A stretch of 64,000 nt of DNA from Halalkalibacter oceani. Its GTDB lineage: Bacteria > Bacillota > Bacilli > Bacillales > Bacillaceae_D. A model generated the notes under the pieces. It had not been told where the DNA came from, ran no database searches, and was given only the letters and a program-made list of their open reading frames with translations. A program made the position numbers and the translations under genes. Positions 1 to 10,223 of this stretch are shown piece by piece (the first letter of the stretch is position 1; every line of letters begins with the position of its first letter). The stretch covers positions 17,818 to 81,817 of the forward strand of contig NZ_JAMBOS010000017.1 of the NCBI RefSeq assembly GCF_023715705.1. The letters run 5' to 3'.

Positions 1-523
1 ATTTCGCCAGCGTTTCGGCGCTCGGACGCTCAGTAAAATCCTCATAGCCATCGACGATAAATTCATTTCGTTCCCGCAGCACAGTATCATGCTTCCAATA
101 TTCATAGATTTCATCTTGGACCGCCTTTGGCACGAGGCTTGACAGCACATAGGAGTAGCTTTGGTTATGAACGACTTCCTGGAAGGACAGTACGCTCATC
201 AGCGCCGCCATGCTTGAATCGGTTAAATAGTCGGCCACCCGCAGCGTGTAATCGGTTTGGATGCTGTCAAGAAAAGCGAGCAGACCGATAATTTTTTTGA
301 ACGCCTCCTGCTCGTGCTCCGTCAGCGAGGTGAACTGCTTAGCATCATGAGTCATATTGATCTCAAACGGCGTCCAGAAATTGGCAAGCATATTCTTATA
401 CAGCGGATAGGCCCATGAGTAACGAACATCATCCCAGTTCAGCACGTTTGAGCTTTTGCCGTTGATCAGCGCGGTTGAGGCATTCGGCGCCTCAACATCG
501 TATAGCTTTCTTTTTTCCATCAT
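1..523 (-). CDS. nrdB: Ribonucleotide reductase small subunit (beta), 3' end outside window
   Basis: The reading frame is open from an ATG at 523 to the window edge, so only about 174 N-terminal residues are seen. It is the radical-generating di-iron subunit of class I ribonucleotide reductase, the cytoplasmic partner of the large subunit encoded just upstream. Visible hallmarks are the helix with the first iron-ligand Asp (LLAFLDSIQ) and the segment FQEVVHNQSYSYVLS, which carries Glu and His ligands. The start is preceded by GGGGAG seven bases upstream; a second ATG follows at once. It lies 25 bp after nrdA and is surely co-transcribed with it, and so falls under the same riboswitch and NrdR boxes. 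The C-terminal tail that binds the large subunit is not in view. Confidence 0.93.
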   Translation of the reverse strand, partial: MMEKRKLYDVEAPNASTALINGKSSNVLNWDDVRYSWAYPLYKNMLANFWTPFEINMTHDAKQFTSLTEHEQEAFKKIIGLLAFLDSIQTDYTLRVADYLTDSSMAALMSVLSFQEVVHNQSYSYVLSSLVPKAVQDEIYEYWKHDTVLRERNEFIVDGYEDFTERPSAETLAK

Positions 524-548
524 CGTTGATTCTCCCCTTTGTTCCAAT

Positions 549-2741
549 TTAGCTGGAGCAGCTCTCACAATCTTCAATCGCCACCGAAGTCGAGCGGACA
601 TAATAGGTCGTCTTCAACCCTTCCTGCCAGGCGAGCAGGTGAAGCTCAAGCAGCTCTTTTGCTTTCACCGTATTCGGCACATACAGATTAAAGGAAATCC
701 CTTGATCGACATGGCGCTGACGGCGGCCGTTCTGGCGGATGCTCCATTTTTGGTCGATCAGGTGAGCCTGCTTATAGAGCCAGGTCGTTTCCGCCGTCAA
801 ATCCGGCGCCACGACAGGGATTCGGTAATTTTTCTTTTCTTCAACATAAAACTTCGCAAAAATCGGATCAATCGAAGCAGTCGAGCCGGCAATGAGCGAG
901 GTCGTCGCATTTGGCGCGACCGCCATCATATAGCCGTTGCGCACGCCGTACTCTGCCACATCCTGCCGCAGCTCATTCCATTTTTCCGACGTGTAGTCCC
1001 TCTTCGCAAAATACTCCCCCGTATGCCAATCGGAGCCGGAAAATGCCGGATAGGCGCCCTTTTCCTTTGCCAACAGCAATGAGGCTTTGACGGTGTAATA
1101 ATGAATTTGCTCGTAAATCTCATCTGCATAGGCGACCGCTTCCTCGCTTTCCCAGCGAATTCCTTTCTTCGCCAGCAAATGATGCCAGCCGAACGTCCCC
1201 AGTCCGACCGCGCGGTATTTTTCATTCGTCAACTGCGCCTGTTTCACCTCAATCTGATTGAGGTCAATCACATTATCGAGCATCCGCACCTGAATCGTAA
1301 TTAACCGTTCGAGCACATCATCTTCCACGGCATTGGCGAGCGAAATCGAGGACAGATTGCAGACGACAAAATCACCCGGTGTTTTTGTTGTAATGATTTT
1401 CCCGTCCTCTGTATGCTCTTCTTCAATGATCGTCGGGCTCATATTTTGCATAATTTCCGTACAAAGATTCGAGCCGTAAATCATGCCGCGATGCCGGTTC
1501 GGATTCATCCGGTTCACCGTATCACGGTAAAACATAAACGGACTGCCCGTCTCCAGCTGAGACAGCATGATCCGCTTCATGATCTCAATCGCCGGTACTT
1601 CCACTCTCGACAGCGCCTCTTCTTCCAGGCAGCGGCGGTAACGGTCGCGGAAGCTCCCCTCGCCCTTTTTCTCGTCGTAGCTGTCCTCTAACGAAAAGCC
1701 CATCACCTGCCGTACTTCATGCGGGTCAAACAGCGCCCAATTCTCACGCTTTTCTACCGCCTCCATAAATAAATCAGGAACGGAAACAGCGGTGAACAAG
1801 TCATGCGTCCGCTGGCGTTCATCACCGTTGTTCAGCTTCGCATCAAGGAAGGAAAAAATATCACGGTGCCACACATCCAAATAAACGGCAATCGCCCCCT
1901 GGCGTTGGCCAAGCTGGTCAACGCTGACCGCGACATTGTTCAATTGCTTCATCCATGGCAGCACACCGGAGGAGACTCCTTTAAAGCCGCGGATTGAAGA
2001 TCCTTTTGCCCGGATTTTGCCGAGATAGATTCCGAGGCCGCCGCCATTTTTACTGACGGTCGCCGCATCGGTGCAGCTGTCGAAAATCGCTCGAAGATCG
2101 TCCTCGACCGTATCAATAAAGCAGCTTGATAATTGCCCTCCCTTCTTTCCGGCGTTGGCCAGTGTCGGCGTTGCCGTCGTCATATATAAATGAGAGAGTG
2201 CCCAATAGCTTTCCTTCACCAGCTCAAGCCGCAAATGGCGCGGCTCCTTGACCATCAGCAGCATCGCGATCACCATGAAGCGCTCCTGCGGCAGCTCCTG
2301 AAGCGTCCCATCATAGCTTCTCGTCAAATAGCGGTCAGCCAATGTCTTGATTCCAATGTATGTAAAACGCTGATCCTGCGAAAGGTCCAGCACGCCGGCC
2401 AGCTCAGCAAGTTCCTCCGGCGAATAGCTCGCCAGCCGTTCATCGTATAGGCCGTCTGCGATTAACCGACCGACCTGGGCCGGGAACGTCGAAGCCCATT
2501 GCTCCACTGCTGTACCACGTAAGCCCGTGACTTGCTCATAAATCGAGTACAGATAGCATTGCGCCGCAACATACGTCCAATCCGGCTCATCGACGTCAAG
2601 ATGATTCAACGCCTCAAGCGCCCGCTTTTCCCAGGAAATGTCTTTATCCATCTTCTCCAGCCACTCCGCTATCGGTAAATCGCTAAATCGGCTGATCAGC
2701 TCGTCTATCCCATACTGTTCCACTGTTCCTGCTTTACTCAT
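549..2741 (-). CDS. nrdA: Ribonucleotide reductase large subunit (alpha), class I
   Basis: This 730-residue catalytic subunit reduces ribonucleoside diphosphates to deoxy forms using a radical passed from the beta subunit. Family motifs are clear: TLANAGKKGGQLSSCF with an active-site Cys, SKNGGGLGIYLGKIR, NLCTEIMQ, VCNLSS with a second active-site Cys, and ATTSLIAGSTASIDP in the nucleotide site. The C-terminus ends DCESCSS, the swinging CxxC pair that is re-reduced by thioredoxin or glutaredoxin. The N-terminus is short and shows no full ATP-cone, so overall activity control by dATP may be lacking. The start ATG follows AAGGAGTG. The gene is first in its transcript, behind a terminator, a cobalamin riboswitch and NrdR boxes. 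I call it nrdA for function; the Ia/Ib subclass is not settled by what I can see. Confidence 0.95.
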   Translation of the reverse strand: MSKAGTVEQYGIDELISRFSDLPIAEWLEKMDKDISWEKRALEALNHLDVDEPDWTYVAAQCYLYSIYEQVTGLRGTAVEQWASTFPAQVGRLIADGLYDERLASYSPEELAELAGVLDLSQDQRFTYIGIKTLADRYLTRSYDGTLQELPQERFMVIAMLLMVKEPRHLRLELVKESYWALSHLYMTTATPTLANAGKKGGQLSSCFIDTVEDDLRAIFDSCTDAATVSKNGGGLGIYLGKIRAKGSSIRGFKGVSSGVLPWMKQLNNVAVSVDQLGQRQGAIAVYLDVWHRDIFSFLDAKLNNGDERQRTHDLFTAVSVPDLFMEAVEKRENWALFDPHEVRQVMGFSLEDSYDEKKGEGSFRDRYRRCLEEEALSRVEVPAIEIMKRIMLSQLETGSPFMFYRDTVNRMNPNRHRGMIYGSNLCTEIMQNMSPTIIEEEHTEDGKIITTKTPGDFVVCNLSSISLANAVEDDVLERLITIQVRMLDNVIDLNQIEVKQAQLTNEKYRAVGLGTFGWHHLLAKKGIRWESEEAVAYADEIYEQIHYYTVKASLLLAKEKGAYPAFSGSDWHTGEYFAKRDYTSEKWNELRQDVAEYGVRNGYMMAVAPNATTSLIAGSTASIDPIFAKFYVEEKKNYRIPVVAPDLTAETTWLYKQAHLIDQKWSIRQNGRRQRHVDQGISFNLYVPNTVKAKELLELHLLAWQEGLKTTYYVRSTSVAIEDCESCSS

Positions 2742-2784
2742 CTTTCATCACTCCTTCAAAAATTTCGAGGCCATCGAACTCCAT

Positions 2785-2819
2785 CAAAAAACGCCCTTTC
2801 TCGGGCTGAGAAAGGGCGT
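2785..2819 (-). terminator. Intrinsic terminator in the nrdA leader (riboswitch expression platform)
   Basis: On the minus strand a perfect 12-bp stem (ACGCCCTTTCTC and its complement, 2791-2802 and 2808-2819) with a 5-base loop is followed by six U. It sits between the cobalamin aptamer and the nrdA ribosome binding site. It therefore looks like the off-switch of a transcriptional riboswitch. Confidence 0.9.
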
Positions 2820-2943
2820 AAAACGGCAGATTGAGAGTGTCATGTTCAACTTTTGGGCATGGAATATCCTTAAACAGTCCATCCACTCTAAAAGCTGTGC
2901 CGTCTCACTTCTCAGTCCCCGAAGATAGCTGACTTTGGAAAAA

Positions 2944-3104
2944 ATGGCAGGTCTCCTGACTTGTGCTTCGTCCTACAATGAGCCTTCCCATACAAGAGCG
3001 ATCTACCTGCTTGCACAGTGGTTTTCTCATTTCGTCACACTTACAGTTGCGGGGACAGTTCTGGATTTTCACCAGATTCCCTATTAAGCCTTATGTGGCA
3101 CCAT
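2944..3104 (-). promoter_or_regulatory. Cobalamin (B12) riboswitch aptamer
   Basis: Read on the minus strand the leader shows the conserved cobalamin aptamer order: GGTGCC, then CTTAATAGGGAA, GGTGAAAATCC, ACTGTCCCCGCAACTGTAA, and at the 3' side AGTCAGGAGACCTGCC. It precedes the nrdA terminator. When B12 is plentiful the terminator should form and class I reductase should be switched off. This arrangement is established for nrdAB genes in organisms such as Streptomyces that also own a B12-dependent class II reductase; the presence of nrdJ here is inferred, since none is in the window. Confidence 0.95.
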
Positions 3105-3111
3105 TTATCCA

Positions 3112-3159
3112 CATCAATATATAGTTGTCATTCTCGCGACCAATCACGATATATTGTAT
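3112..3159 (-). promoter_or_regulatory. Tandem NrdR boxes upstream of the nrdAB leader
   Basis: Two matches to the NrdR box core CWATATATWG lie on the minus strand: CTATATATTG at 3115-3124 (exact) and CAATATATCG at 3147-3156 (one mismatch). Their starts are 32 bp apart, three helical turns, which is the spacing typical of NrdR sites. NrdR represses ribonucleotide reductase genes when dATP is high. The promoter itself probably overlaps these boxes, but I cannot pick -35 and -10 elements with confidence. Confidence 0.8.
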
Positions 3160-3229
3160 ATAGTAATGGATTTCTGTCTGAGTTGCAAGATTTGTTTTTG
3201 AAGAATGATAGGAAAGGATGAGGGCAGGG

Positions 3230-3802
3230 TCAGCCAACTTGCTCCAGAACATCTTTCAGACTGCCTGATCCCACCGAGGACAAATGCTGTGAAAAATATC
3301 CCTCAACCCGGCCTTCATAAAGGAAAACAGCCTGCTTGCAAGCTGCTAAGTCATCAGGTTTTACAAAGCAGGGAAGCTTCCCACCGACAGAAATTCCGCC
3401 TCTCTGCAATACCGTCGCAACAAATTCCGAGCAGAAAAAAGCATACGGCCGCTTGATTTCCTTCGCAAACAAAACGCCAAAAAGTCCGAGGAAGTTATAC
3501 GTATAGCTTGTCTGCTGCGTCTCGATTTCCCGGACGTAGGACAGCATTTTTTGATAGCTTTCCTCCGTTACAGAGCAGCGATAAATCGCGCAATACGCTT
3601 CTCCGAAAAAACGGTCTCTCATATTCTCCTTTACAAATCCACCGATGAAAGGATTATTCATTCGTTTCCGTCCAAAGCTGCAGGTCATCTCCAGTTCTTT
3701 GTCAAAAGACAGGGACGCATGGTTCAAGCGCTTTTTTGTAAACAACCTGATCATCCTTGTAAAAACCGTTCCGGTATCGGTAAGTATAATATAAACATCC
3801 AT
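3230..3802 (-). CDS. Permuted papain-like (NlpC/P60-related) hydrolase, hypothetical
   Basis: This 190-residue soluble protein has no signal peptide. The fold is suggested by two motifs: RLNHASLSFDKEL near residue 27 with a likely catalytic His, and FFCSEFVATVL near residue 122 with a likely catalytic Cys. His before Cys is the order of the circularly permuted papain-like/YiiX group of amidases and peptidases. A good RBS (GGAGGCGAGAGG) precedes the ATG. The gene stands alone between the nrd leader and a broken UPF0145 gene and no partner suggests its substrate. Function is unknown; the catalytic assignment is inference from motifs. Confidence 0.7.
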   Translation of the reverse strand: MDVYIILTDTGTVFTRMIRLFTKKRLNHASLSFDKELEMTCSFGRKRMNNPFIGGFVKENMRDRFFGEAYCAIYRCSVTEESYQKMLSYVREIETQQTSYTYNFLGLFGVLFAKEIKRPYAFFCSEFVATVLQRGGISVGGKLPCFVKPDDLAACKQAVFLYEGRVEGYFSQHLSSVGSGSLKDVLEQVG

Positions 3803-3964
3803 CCTCTCGCCTCCATCTTCTGACGCAGCTAAAGCAGCATCTTTCTTTATAGATCATCCTATAAATTTGAAGATGGAAAAACGCTCCGAGGTTGCAAATC
3901 CTATCCGTCTTAAGGCTGATTATTTGCACACGATTAGGGCGCCCCTTTGCCCGCCCTCTCTTCC

Positions 3965-4280
3965 TCATCCCTCAGCTTCAATCACAACCGCTGTCCCGTA
4001 GGCGATAATTTCTGCAGCTGCACTCATCAATGTAGCCGACTGCAGTCTCATGCCGACAACCGCATTGGCTCCTTTCGCTTCAGCCTCTTCGACCATGGAT
4101 CGCCAGCTTTCTCGCTTCCGCCATCATGTCAGAATATCCCTTTATTTCTCCGCCGACAATTCCTTTTAAAGCCGCTGTAATATCCCGTCCAATATGCTTC
4201 GTCTGGATCGTGCTTCCTTTGACATAGCCCTTTACCTCTGTTATTTCATAGCCGGCCACCTGCTCAGTAGTCACTATCAT
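3965..4280 (-). pseudogene. UPF0145 (YbjQ/DUF74) protein, frameshifted
   Basis: The first 50 or so codons read as a normal YbjQ-family start (ATG at 4280, motifs GYEITEVKGYV, HIGRDI, KGYSDMMAEAR). The frame then ends early in RKLAIHGRRG. One frame over, the sequence continues as the expected C-terminal half: VEEAEAKGANAVVGMR, then LMSAAAEIIAYGTAVVIE and a stop at 3965. One small indel near 4108 therefore separates two halves of a roughly 100-residue protein. The family forms pentamers and its role is not known. I annotate it as a pseudogene because a neighbouring stretch of several kilobases shows the same kind of damage. Confidence 0.85.
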
Positions 4281-4281
4281 C

Positions 4282-4362
4282 CTAATCGATTTCCTCCTTT
4301 TTTTCGATGCGCCTTTCTCTGATGAGAATCAGCAGCAAGACGACCAATGAAATCACGTAAAT
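4282..4362 (-). pseudogene. C-terminal scrap of a membrane protein
   Basis: Directly upstream of the UPF0145 start, the minus strand reads about 27 codons: a hydrophobic segment ISLVVLLLILI followed by charged RERRIEKKEEID and a TAG stop one base before the next ATG. No start codon or further coding sequence can be followed upstream. It looks like the end of a small membrane protein that shared an operon with the UPF0145 gene. Confidence 0.4.
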
Positions 4363-4969
4363 GTTTGGTTATCCGTAATATAGAATTTTTACTAACTAAC
4401 TTCTAGGAAAGACTGAAATAAGACACTTACAAAACAAGACCCTGTGAAAGCCTTGTTGATCTATTTTTGATAGTACTGGATTCCCAATTCACAATTGCTT
4501 TGTTCGGAATAAAATACCGATCTTTTCATCTGTAATGTTCAACAGCCAGTTTCCCTTCTTATGTTGTATAGACTTATGGTTGGTGGAGTGACCTTTAACC
4601 GGCGGGCTACCCCACTAGAGTCAATCCAGTAAGTACATTGGTCAGCAATGAGTACCAACGAGAGATATCATGAAAGCGATCGGTCATATGCAAGAGAGTA
4701 CAACGGAAATTTATTTGCAGAGTTAAGTTAAAAAGAGCCAGCAACAATGGATAGAAACTTTTCCTGATATTTGAACTATTCCACCTTACTTTCTTGCGAA
4801 ATTTGAAGATGGAGATTCCAAAGAACACTAGCGCAACCGATAGTTATGGATTAGGCTATCCCCTAGAAGTCTTATCGCTTCATTTTTAAGATTCTTTTGA
4901 AGCGATTGCATAGGGAGTCGTCTGTCGGGAAAAGCTAAAGACTAAAAATATGAATGCTTATAGCCAACT
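4363..4969. other. Gene-poor stretch, possible degraded coding sequence
   Basis: About 600 bp with no convincing gene. A plus-strand stretch around 4730-4830 translates to protein-like text (KKSQQQWIETFPDI, then PYFLAKFEDGDSKEH) but is broken by stops. I cannot assign it to a family. No RNA gene, terminator or repeat was recognised. Confidence 0.4.
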
Positions 4970-7900
4970 TTACACACTCATATCCCCCATCTCTACACCA
5001 AGCTGCTCGCCCAATCCCTGCAGAACAAGAGCATTCTCATGCAGCTGGAAGTTGGAGACATTCCGCATCACCTTAAACACCGCTTCCGGGTAAGATTCCA
5101 ACATTACCCCCAATGAACCCGCCGGAAACTGCATCTGTACAGCCTCTTCTGTGTTATTGATTTCAAGGGTGATATAAGGTTTCTTTCCCTCTGCCAAATG
5201 TGCTATCAATTCATTCATCATCTCTTTCGAAAGAAAGAAATTTTCCTCCGCGACGCCGTCTTCCAACGTTATCTTCTTAAACGCAGATGGATCGACATGG
5301 AGGTTTATTCCACCGTCTGGGTTGAAGCTTAGTTCAATCGTTACAGAAGGTGAAGAAAAGTCGTCAGCACTGCTGTCTGATGAATCATTACGGCCTGTGT
5401 TCCCGGTACCAGAAGGTGTATACAATTGGAACCGATTGGAATGGGTCTCAACCGTATTGCCTGCCCGATCCTCGCTTGAATGTGCAAATACCAATCACCA
5501 TCTACACCACTTTTTGTCAATATCTCTCCATCTACAAATGAAGTCCAGCCTGATGTAGGGGCTGTTGTATTGGGTGACCATAAATACCTTATAGATGTTG
5601 GGTCTTGACCACTAGCATCATCCGACACATTCACTACTGTCCGTGCCGATGCTGACCCTCTCTCCGTTCCATTTGTACCAAAAGTAACTGTCGGTTCAGA
5701 TTTGTCAATGTGAATCGCAATGGATAAGTCAAGTGTATTGCCCGCTTTGTCGGTGACCGCAAACACTAGCATATGCTCCCCTTCTGCACTTATAGTAATC
5801 AGATCTCCATTTTGATAAGCTTGAGGGGCTCCACCATTCAATGTATAGGTGATATGGCCAATGCCACTTACACCTGCCTTCGCATCGATGCTTGCCGTCA
5901 CACTCAAGTTTGTCCAGTCGCCGCTCGTGTACCAGCTCAAGTGTTGGGGTGAGCTTTAATCCACTTGAGCTGACCTTAACGATACGTTGCACAGTTGTTT
6001 CGTTGCCTGCGATATCCATGGCTTTCAACACAAGCGAATAGGAACCGTCCTCCTTCAGTTTGATCGGTGAGTCATACGGACTCCAGGTGACGCCACCATC
6101 CAATGAGTATACGAAGGAAGAAATCCCTGAATCATCATACACAATCGCCGTGACTGTCACTTCCTGGTTTGACCAAGTGTCAGCCACATAAGTTTGGCCG
6201 TAGGCCCTCTTCATCCCGATATCAATGGTCGGCGAAATGCCATCGATCATTATTCCGCTTGTATCGCTCACAGGCAGTTGCAGCGAAGCATCCATCCCGT
6301 TAGCAAGGATGCGAGCAAGCTCCGGGAGTATGATCGCTCCAACCTCAATGCCACTCGAATCACTTATCCCCTCTTCGATCACATACTCAAATTGAAGCTG
6401 ATTCGTTTCCGGCTGTGTTGTATAGCTTGCCAAATAAGTATTTCCGTCGATCAAAACCGGCAAAGTCGGGGTGCCGTCCACCGTAACAGGCGTGTCATAG
6501 ACTGCAGTAAACTTCAATGTATCCCCAATCCCATACTTCCCATCTGGTATGACCAGTTCAGTTATTTTCGAGGGTACCTTGATGGTTACTTCATATCTAC
6601 CCACAAATTCTGTCTGATTCGAATAAACGTCCAGCGCAAAGAGATTGTCTCCCGCACCGACTTTTTTCGTAACCGACCCTTCCATCTTCTCCCCATTGAT
6701 CCAAACCTCTGCGGCAGAATGAACAGGAGGCGCATCAAAGACCACCTCTTCGACTGCCTGATCAAAGGTCACCGTATACGAATGGTTCCCTTGGTCAAAC
6801 GCTGCATCCCACATCGCAGTTGCAGTTCCTTGGGCATCCTCTATCGTTAAAGCAGACAAGTGATTGGCGGTAAAGTCTGCAATTAGCCGGGGATAAGACT
6901 CCCCATCGATCATCGTCCAAGTATCAGCAAAATCCAGATGTCCATAAGTGGATTGTCTTTTCATCTCAGCCGCAATCTCCAAACCGACAACTTGATCCTT
7001 TATACTATGATCGCTACTAAATTGATAAGCTCCTACATTCACTCCGGAGGTTTCCTTATTCCAGTAAGAGAAAGATACCTACCCTACATTCACAGCTAAC
7101 GCAGCAGCGATATCACCTGCCGTAACTCCTCCACCAGCATAATAATGGGAAGCGTTGCCCCAGTTGTAACCAATCAAGCCTCCCGCTTTATCTGTGCCAT
7201 TAGTATTCCCTGTCGCATAAACGTTTGATACTTCCACTTTGTTGTTATAACCAATTAGCCCCCTACCATTACGCCTTCAACCTCCCCTGTCGCGTATGCA
7301 AAGGAAACAGGTATATTATTTAAACCGATTAATCCACCTGCATCTCCGTCTGACGTCACATCACCTGTCGCATAAACATATGAAACAGAACCATCATTAT
7401 TATTGCCGATCAACCCGCCTGCATCTCCATCTGACGCCACGTCTCCTGTAGCATAGCTGTATGAAACATTTTCTCTATTACTTCCTATTAATCCACCAAC
7501 ATAGTGACTTCCCGTCACATTTGCCGCAGACTGGGAGATAGTCACTTCTCCTCCTGATTCATTATAGCCAATCAGTCCACCGACATCTTGAAACTCGCTG
7601 TGAATCGTCCCAGAAGTATTTACATTCTCGATCTTGCCTTCATTCATGCCAACCAAACCACCTACATTGCGCTGATCAGCTCCAGTTTTGATAGTTACGT
7701 TCGTTACGCCTACATTTTTGCTCTTGCTTTCCGAAGTTGTAGCCGAAAATAAACCAACTTTTCTATTCTATACGTAGTGATAGAAAGGTTCGTTATTTCA
7801 TACCCTTGGCCGTCAAAAATACCGGAGAACCGTTCATCCGTGATCTCACATGGATTTCTGTAATCGGAAGTTCCATCTTCACATTTTCCGATTGGTTTCC

Positions 7901-8107
7901 ATTCTGTGCCTTCCAAGTCAATATCGTTCATCAGGATATAATGGCCGGACAAGTCATTTCGGATATTATCGAGATCCGCCGCATCGTAAATTTCTATCTC
8001 TTCTGCGCTTGCCTCCGCCTGAACTTTCTCGTTTAAACCCGGTATTGAGACAAATAGCGTCAGCAAAATTCCAATAGTAAAAGCCCTGTACAATCGTTTG
8101 TTAGCAT
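4970..8107 (-). pseudogene. GLUG-repeat surface protein, multiply disrupted
   Basis: The pieces of one gene of about 1000 codons lie in order on the minus strand. The N-terminus (about 8107-7710) carries a signal peptide and YEIYDAADLDNIRNDLSG-like sequence. The 7650-7085 part holds repeated GGLIGxN units typical of GLUG motifs. The 7042-5730 part contains Ig/cadherin-like beta-sandwich domains, and the 3' part to 4970 a PDGGINLHVD-type domain. Breaks: a likely missing base near 8095, an A-run contraction near 7757, a G-run contraction near 7258, an in-frame TAG at 7079-7081, a one-base insertion near 5940 and a lost base near 5490. Correcting each restores continuous sequence across the junction. 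No surface anchor is visible at the end, so the C-terminus may also be lost. Confidence 0.85.
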
Positions 8108-8200
8108 GTTACCATCCTTCCCTAATGAATGACCATTTTCGCTCCGTTTTATTTCGTGGTTAACGTTGCTTCGTGAATTTCCCCACAGAAACTCACCTAA

Positions 8201-10223
8201 TCTCTGTTCAGAACACAATTAAACTATCACAAGACCCCTCACGTACTATTCGTATTGGATCACGTCCACCGTTTGCATCATCCAGAAGCACTAGCTGAAC
8301 TCAAAGATTGGATTTTGCACAGCGAATCCTCGACTAAATTCATTTTTCTGTCGAGAGAGGCTTTACCGTATTTATCCAATTGCTCTGACTTACTACACAA
8401 GCAGTTTCAGTTGGCTTCAAAGGATTTAAAGCTTTCTTATGAGGAAAGCGAGGTTTGGTTTTACCAGCAACCTGAAATCGAAATGAATGCAATCCAGCTG
8501 TCGGACATCTTCTTTATAACAGACGGCTGTCCTGCTTTGCTCCACTTGGCAGTTCAACATAACCGCTCCGATCAAGGTGTCTTGATGGATAGTATGGACA
8601 GAATCACGCCATCCTTGGAGGGTTATGTTCTCGGGGAGTGGCTTCAACATATACCCGAAGCGATCTGGACAGAAATCCATCCATTATGCGTGACGCCTTA
8701 CTTCACGATTGATTTTGCCAAGAAATTAATCCAGAAAGTAGTGCATTCACTTATTCTCCTGCTTGAACAGCATTGTTTGTTATGTAAAACAAATGTTAGA
8801 AATCGCTGGCTCTATCGATTTCACCCCCATTGTGCAGGCAATTATTAAGGAACGATTCACTCCTTTCCAAGAAACAGACACCTGCATAAAAGAAAGGGCA
8901 GCTTTATTTTTAAACGAAGAAGGCTTGATGAAGGAGGCCGTAGAGACTGCTCTAGAAGCTGGTCTGCCTATATTAGCGCTGCAATATATAAAGAAAATGG
9001 CTCCTGAGATGCTTTAAGTACAGGATTATGACTTATTGCGGAAAGGGTTTAAGGGGTTGGATTATAATGTAATATCACAAGACAAAGAGGCAACGGCATT
9101 ATTTCATCGGATTTCCGGATCAGCTGATTGTTTCACTTTTCGTGCACCCGAGGATATATAGAGCCCTCATGTAACCCTTAATCGAGGGAGTTTGCCATTC
9201 ATTCGTCAAGCGATGACCTTCAATGGCGATATAAACAGGATCGAACAGCAGACTCTTGGGCCTGAACCTCCTAATCCATATAATCTCCCTTTCCGCCATT
9301 TGGCTTTAGCTGAGGCTTTATATGAGAAGAATCAAATAATGCCTACGAGAGGGCAGCTTGACAAGGTATGGGAATGTGCCGGATCTAACCATCAGCAACC
9401 TGGACTTTCCATTCCTGCTTTATGGCTGACGCTTCTTTGTGATCAAGCCGAAGGCAGGCAAAAGGAAACTCATTTCATGGCTGAGGAGATTTATTACAGA
9501 TCCTTGCAGACTTCGATTCCTATTTGGAGAAGAATTGGTCAAGCTGTGCGAACTTACATCCTTTTACAAGAGGGACACATAGAGGATGCAGCGGACTGGT
9601 TATCGGAACAAAAAGAAATATTGCCCATCTACTGGCACCAGTGGACAAGCTTTGAATTTTTCATGTTTGCCAGAGCGTTGATCTTATTTCAAGAAACGGA
9701 GGAAGCCAATAACTTATTGCGACGTATGCTGACATCTGCATCGTTGGAGGAAAATTCTGGTGTTCATCTGGAACGAAGAATACTGCAAACCATTGCTACC
9801 ATCCAACTGGGGAGGCATGAGGAATCCCGCCTATATATAAGAAGCGCTTTAGAAATCGGTTGGAAAAATGGATATAAACGACTATTTCTTGATCATGATC
9901 CGCTTGTTTTTCTCTCGATTAATGAAGTTCAAGATGAGCTTCCCGATTATTTACAACGTTATTGCAGCCAGTTATTACAACTTGGGAGAAACGAAGACCT
10001 TAAAGTTATCAGTGAAAATCCAAAAATGAAAGATGCACTAACTATTCGCGAAATTCAAATCCTTCAATGTATTCGACAAGGTTTTTCGAATCGTACTATA
10101 GGCGAACAACTGCATATCTCGGAAGGTACTGTCAAAGGTCACTTGCATCGCATTTTTAAAAAATTAAATGTCAAAAACCGCGTTCAGGCAGTAAAGGCTG
10201 CAGAAAATGACCGGATGATTTAG
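8201..10223 (+). pseudogene. MalT/LuxR-type ATPase transcription regulator, 5' truncated and frameshifted
   Basis: The sequence enters in the ATPase domain: VLFVLDHVHRL near 8243 is the Walker B region of STAND-type regulators, and the P-loop that should precede it is absent. The frame shifts near 8760, reaches TPIVQAIIKERF, stops at 9017, and resumes from about 9180 with TPR-like helices. The C-terminal end is a well-kept LuxR helix-turn-helix (LTIREIQILQCIRQGFSNRT, then ISEGTVKGHL). Such regulators activate transcription when a ligand and ATP are bound. It is divergent from the broken GLUG gene and both may have formed one regulatory unit. Nearest alternatives are other LAL-type regulators; the exact target is unknown. 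Confidence 0.85.

Noticed and set aside
456..1082. Plus-strand reading frame of 208 codons
   Set aside because: It lies opposite nrdA and nrdB, has no ribosome binding site and no recognisable protein pattern; it is a shadow of the real genes.
4607..4828. Minus-strand frame of 73 codons
   Set aside because: No RBS or family pattern; the plus strand of the same stretch looks slightly more coding-like but is broken by stops.
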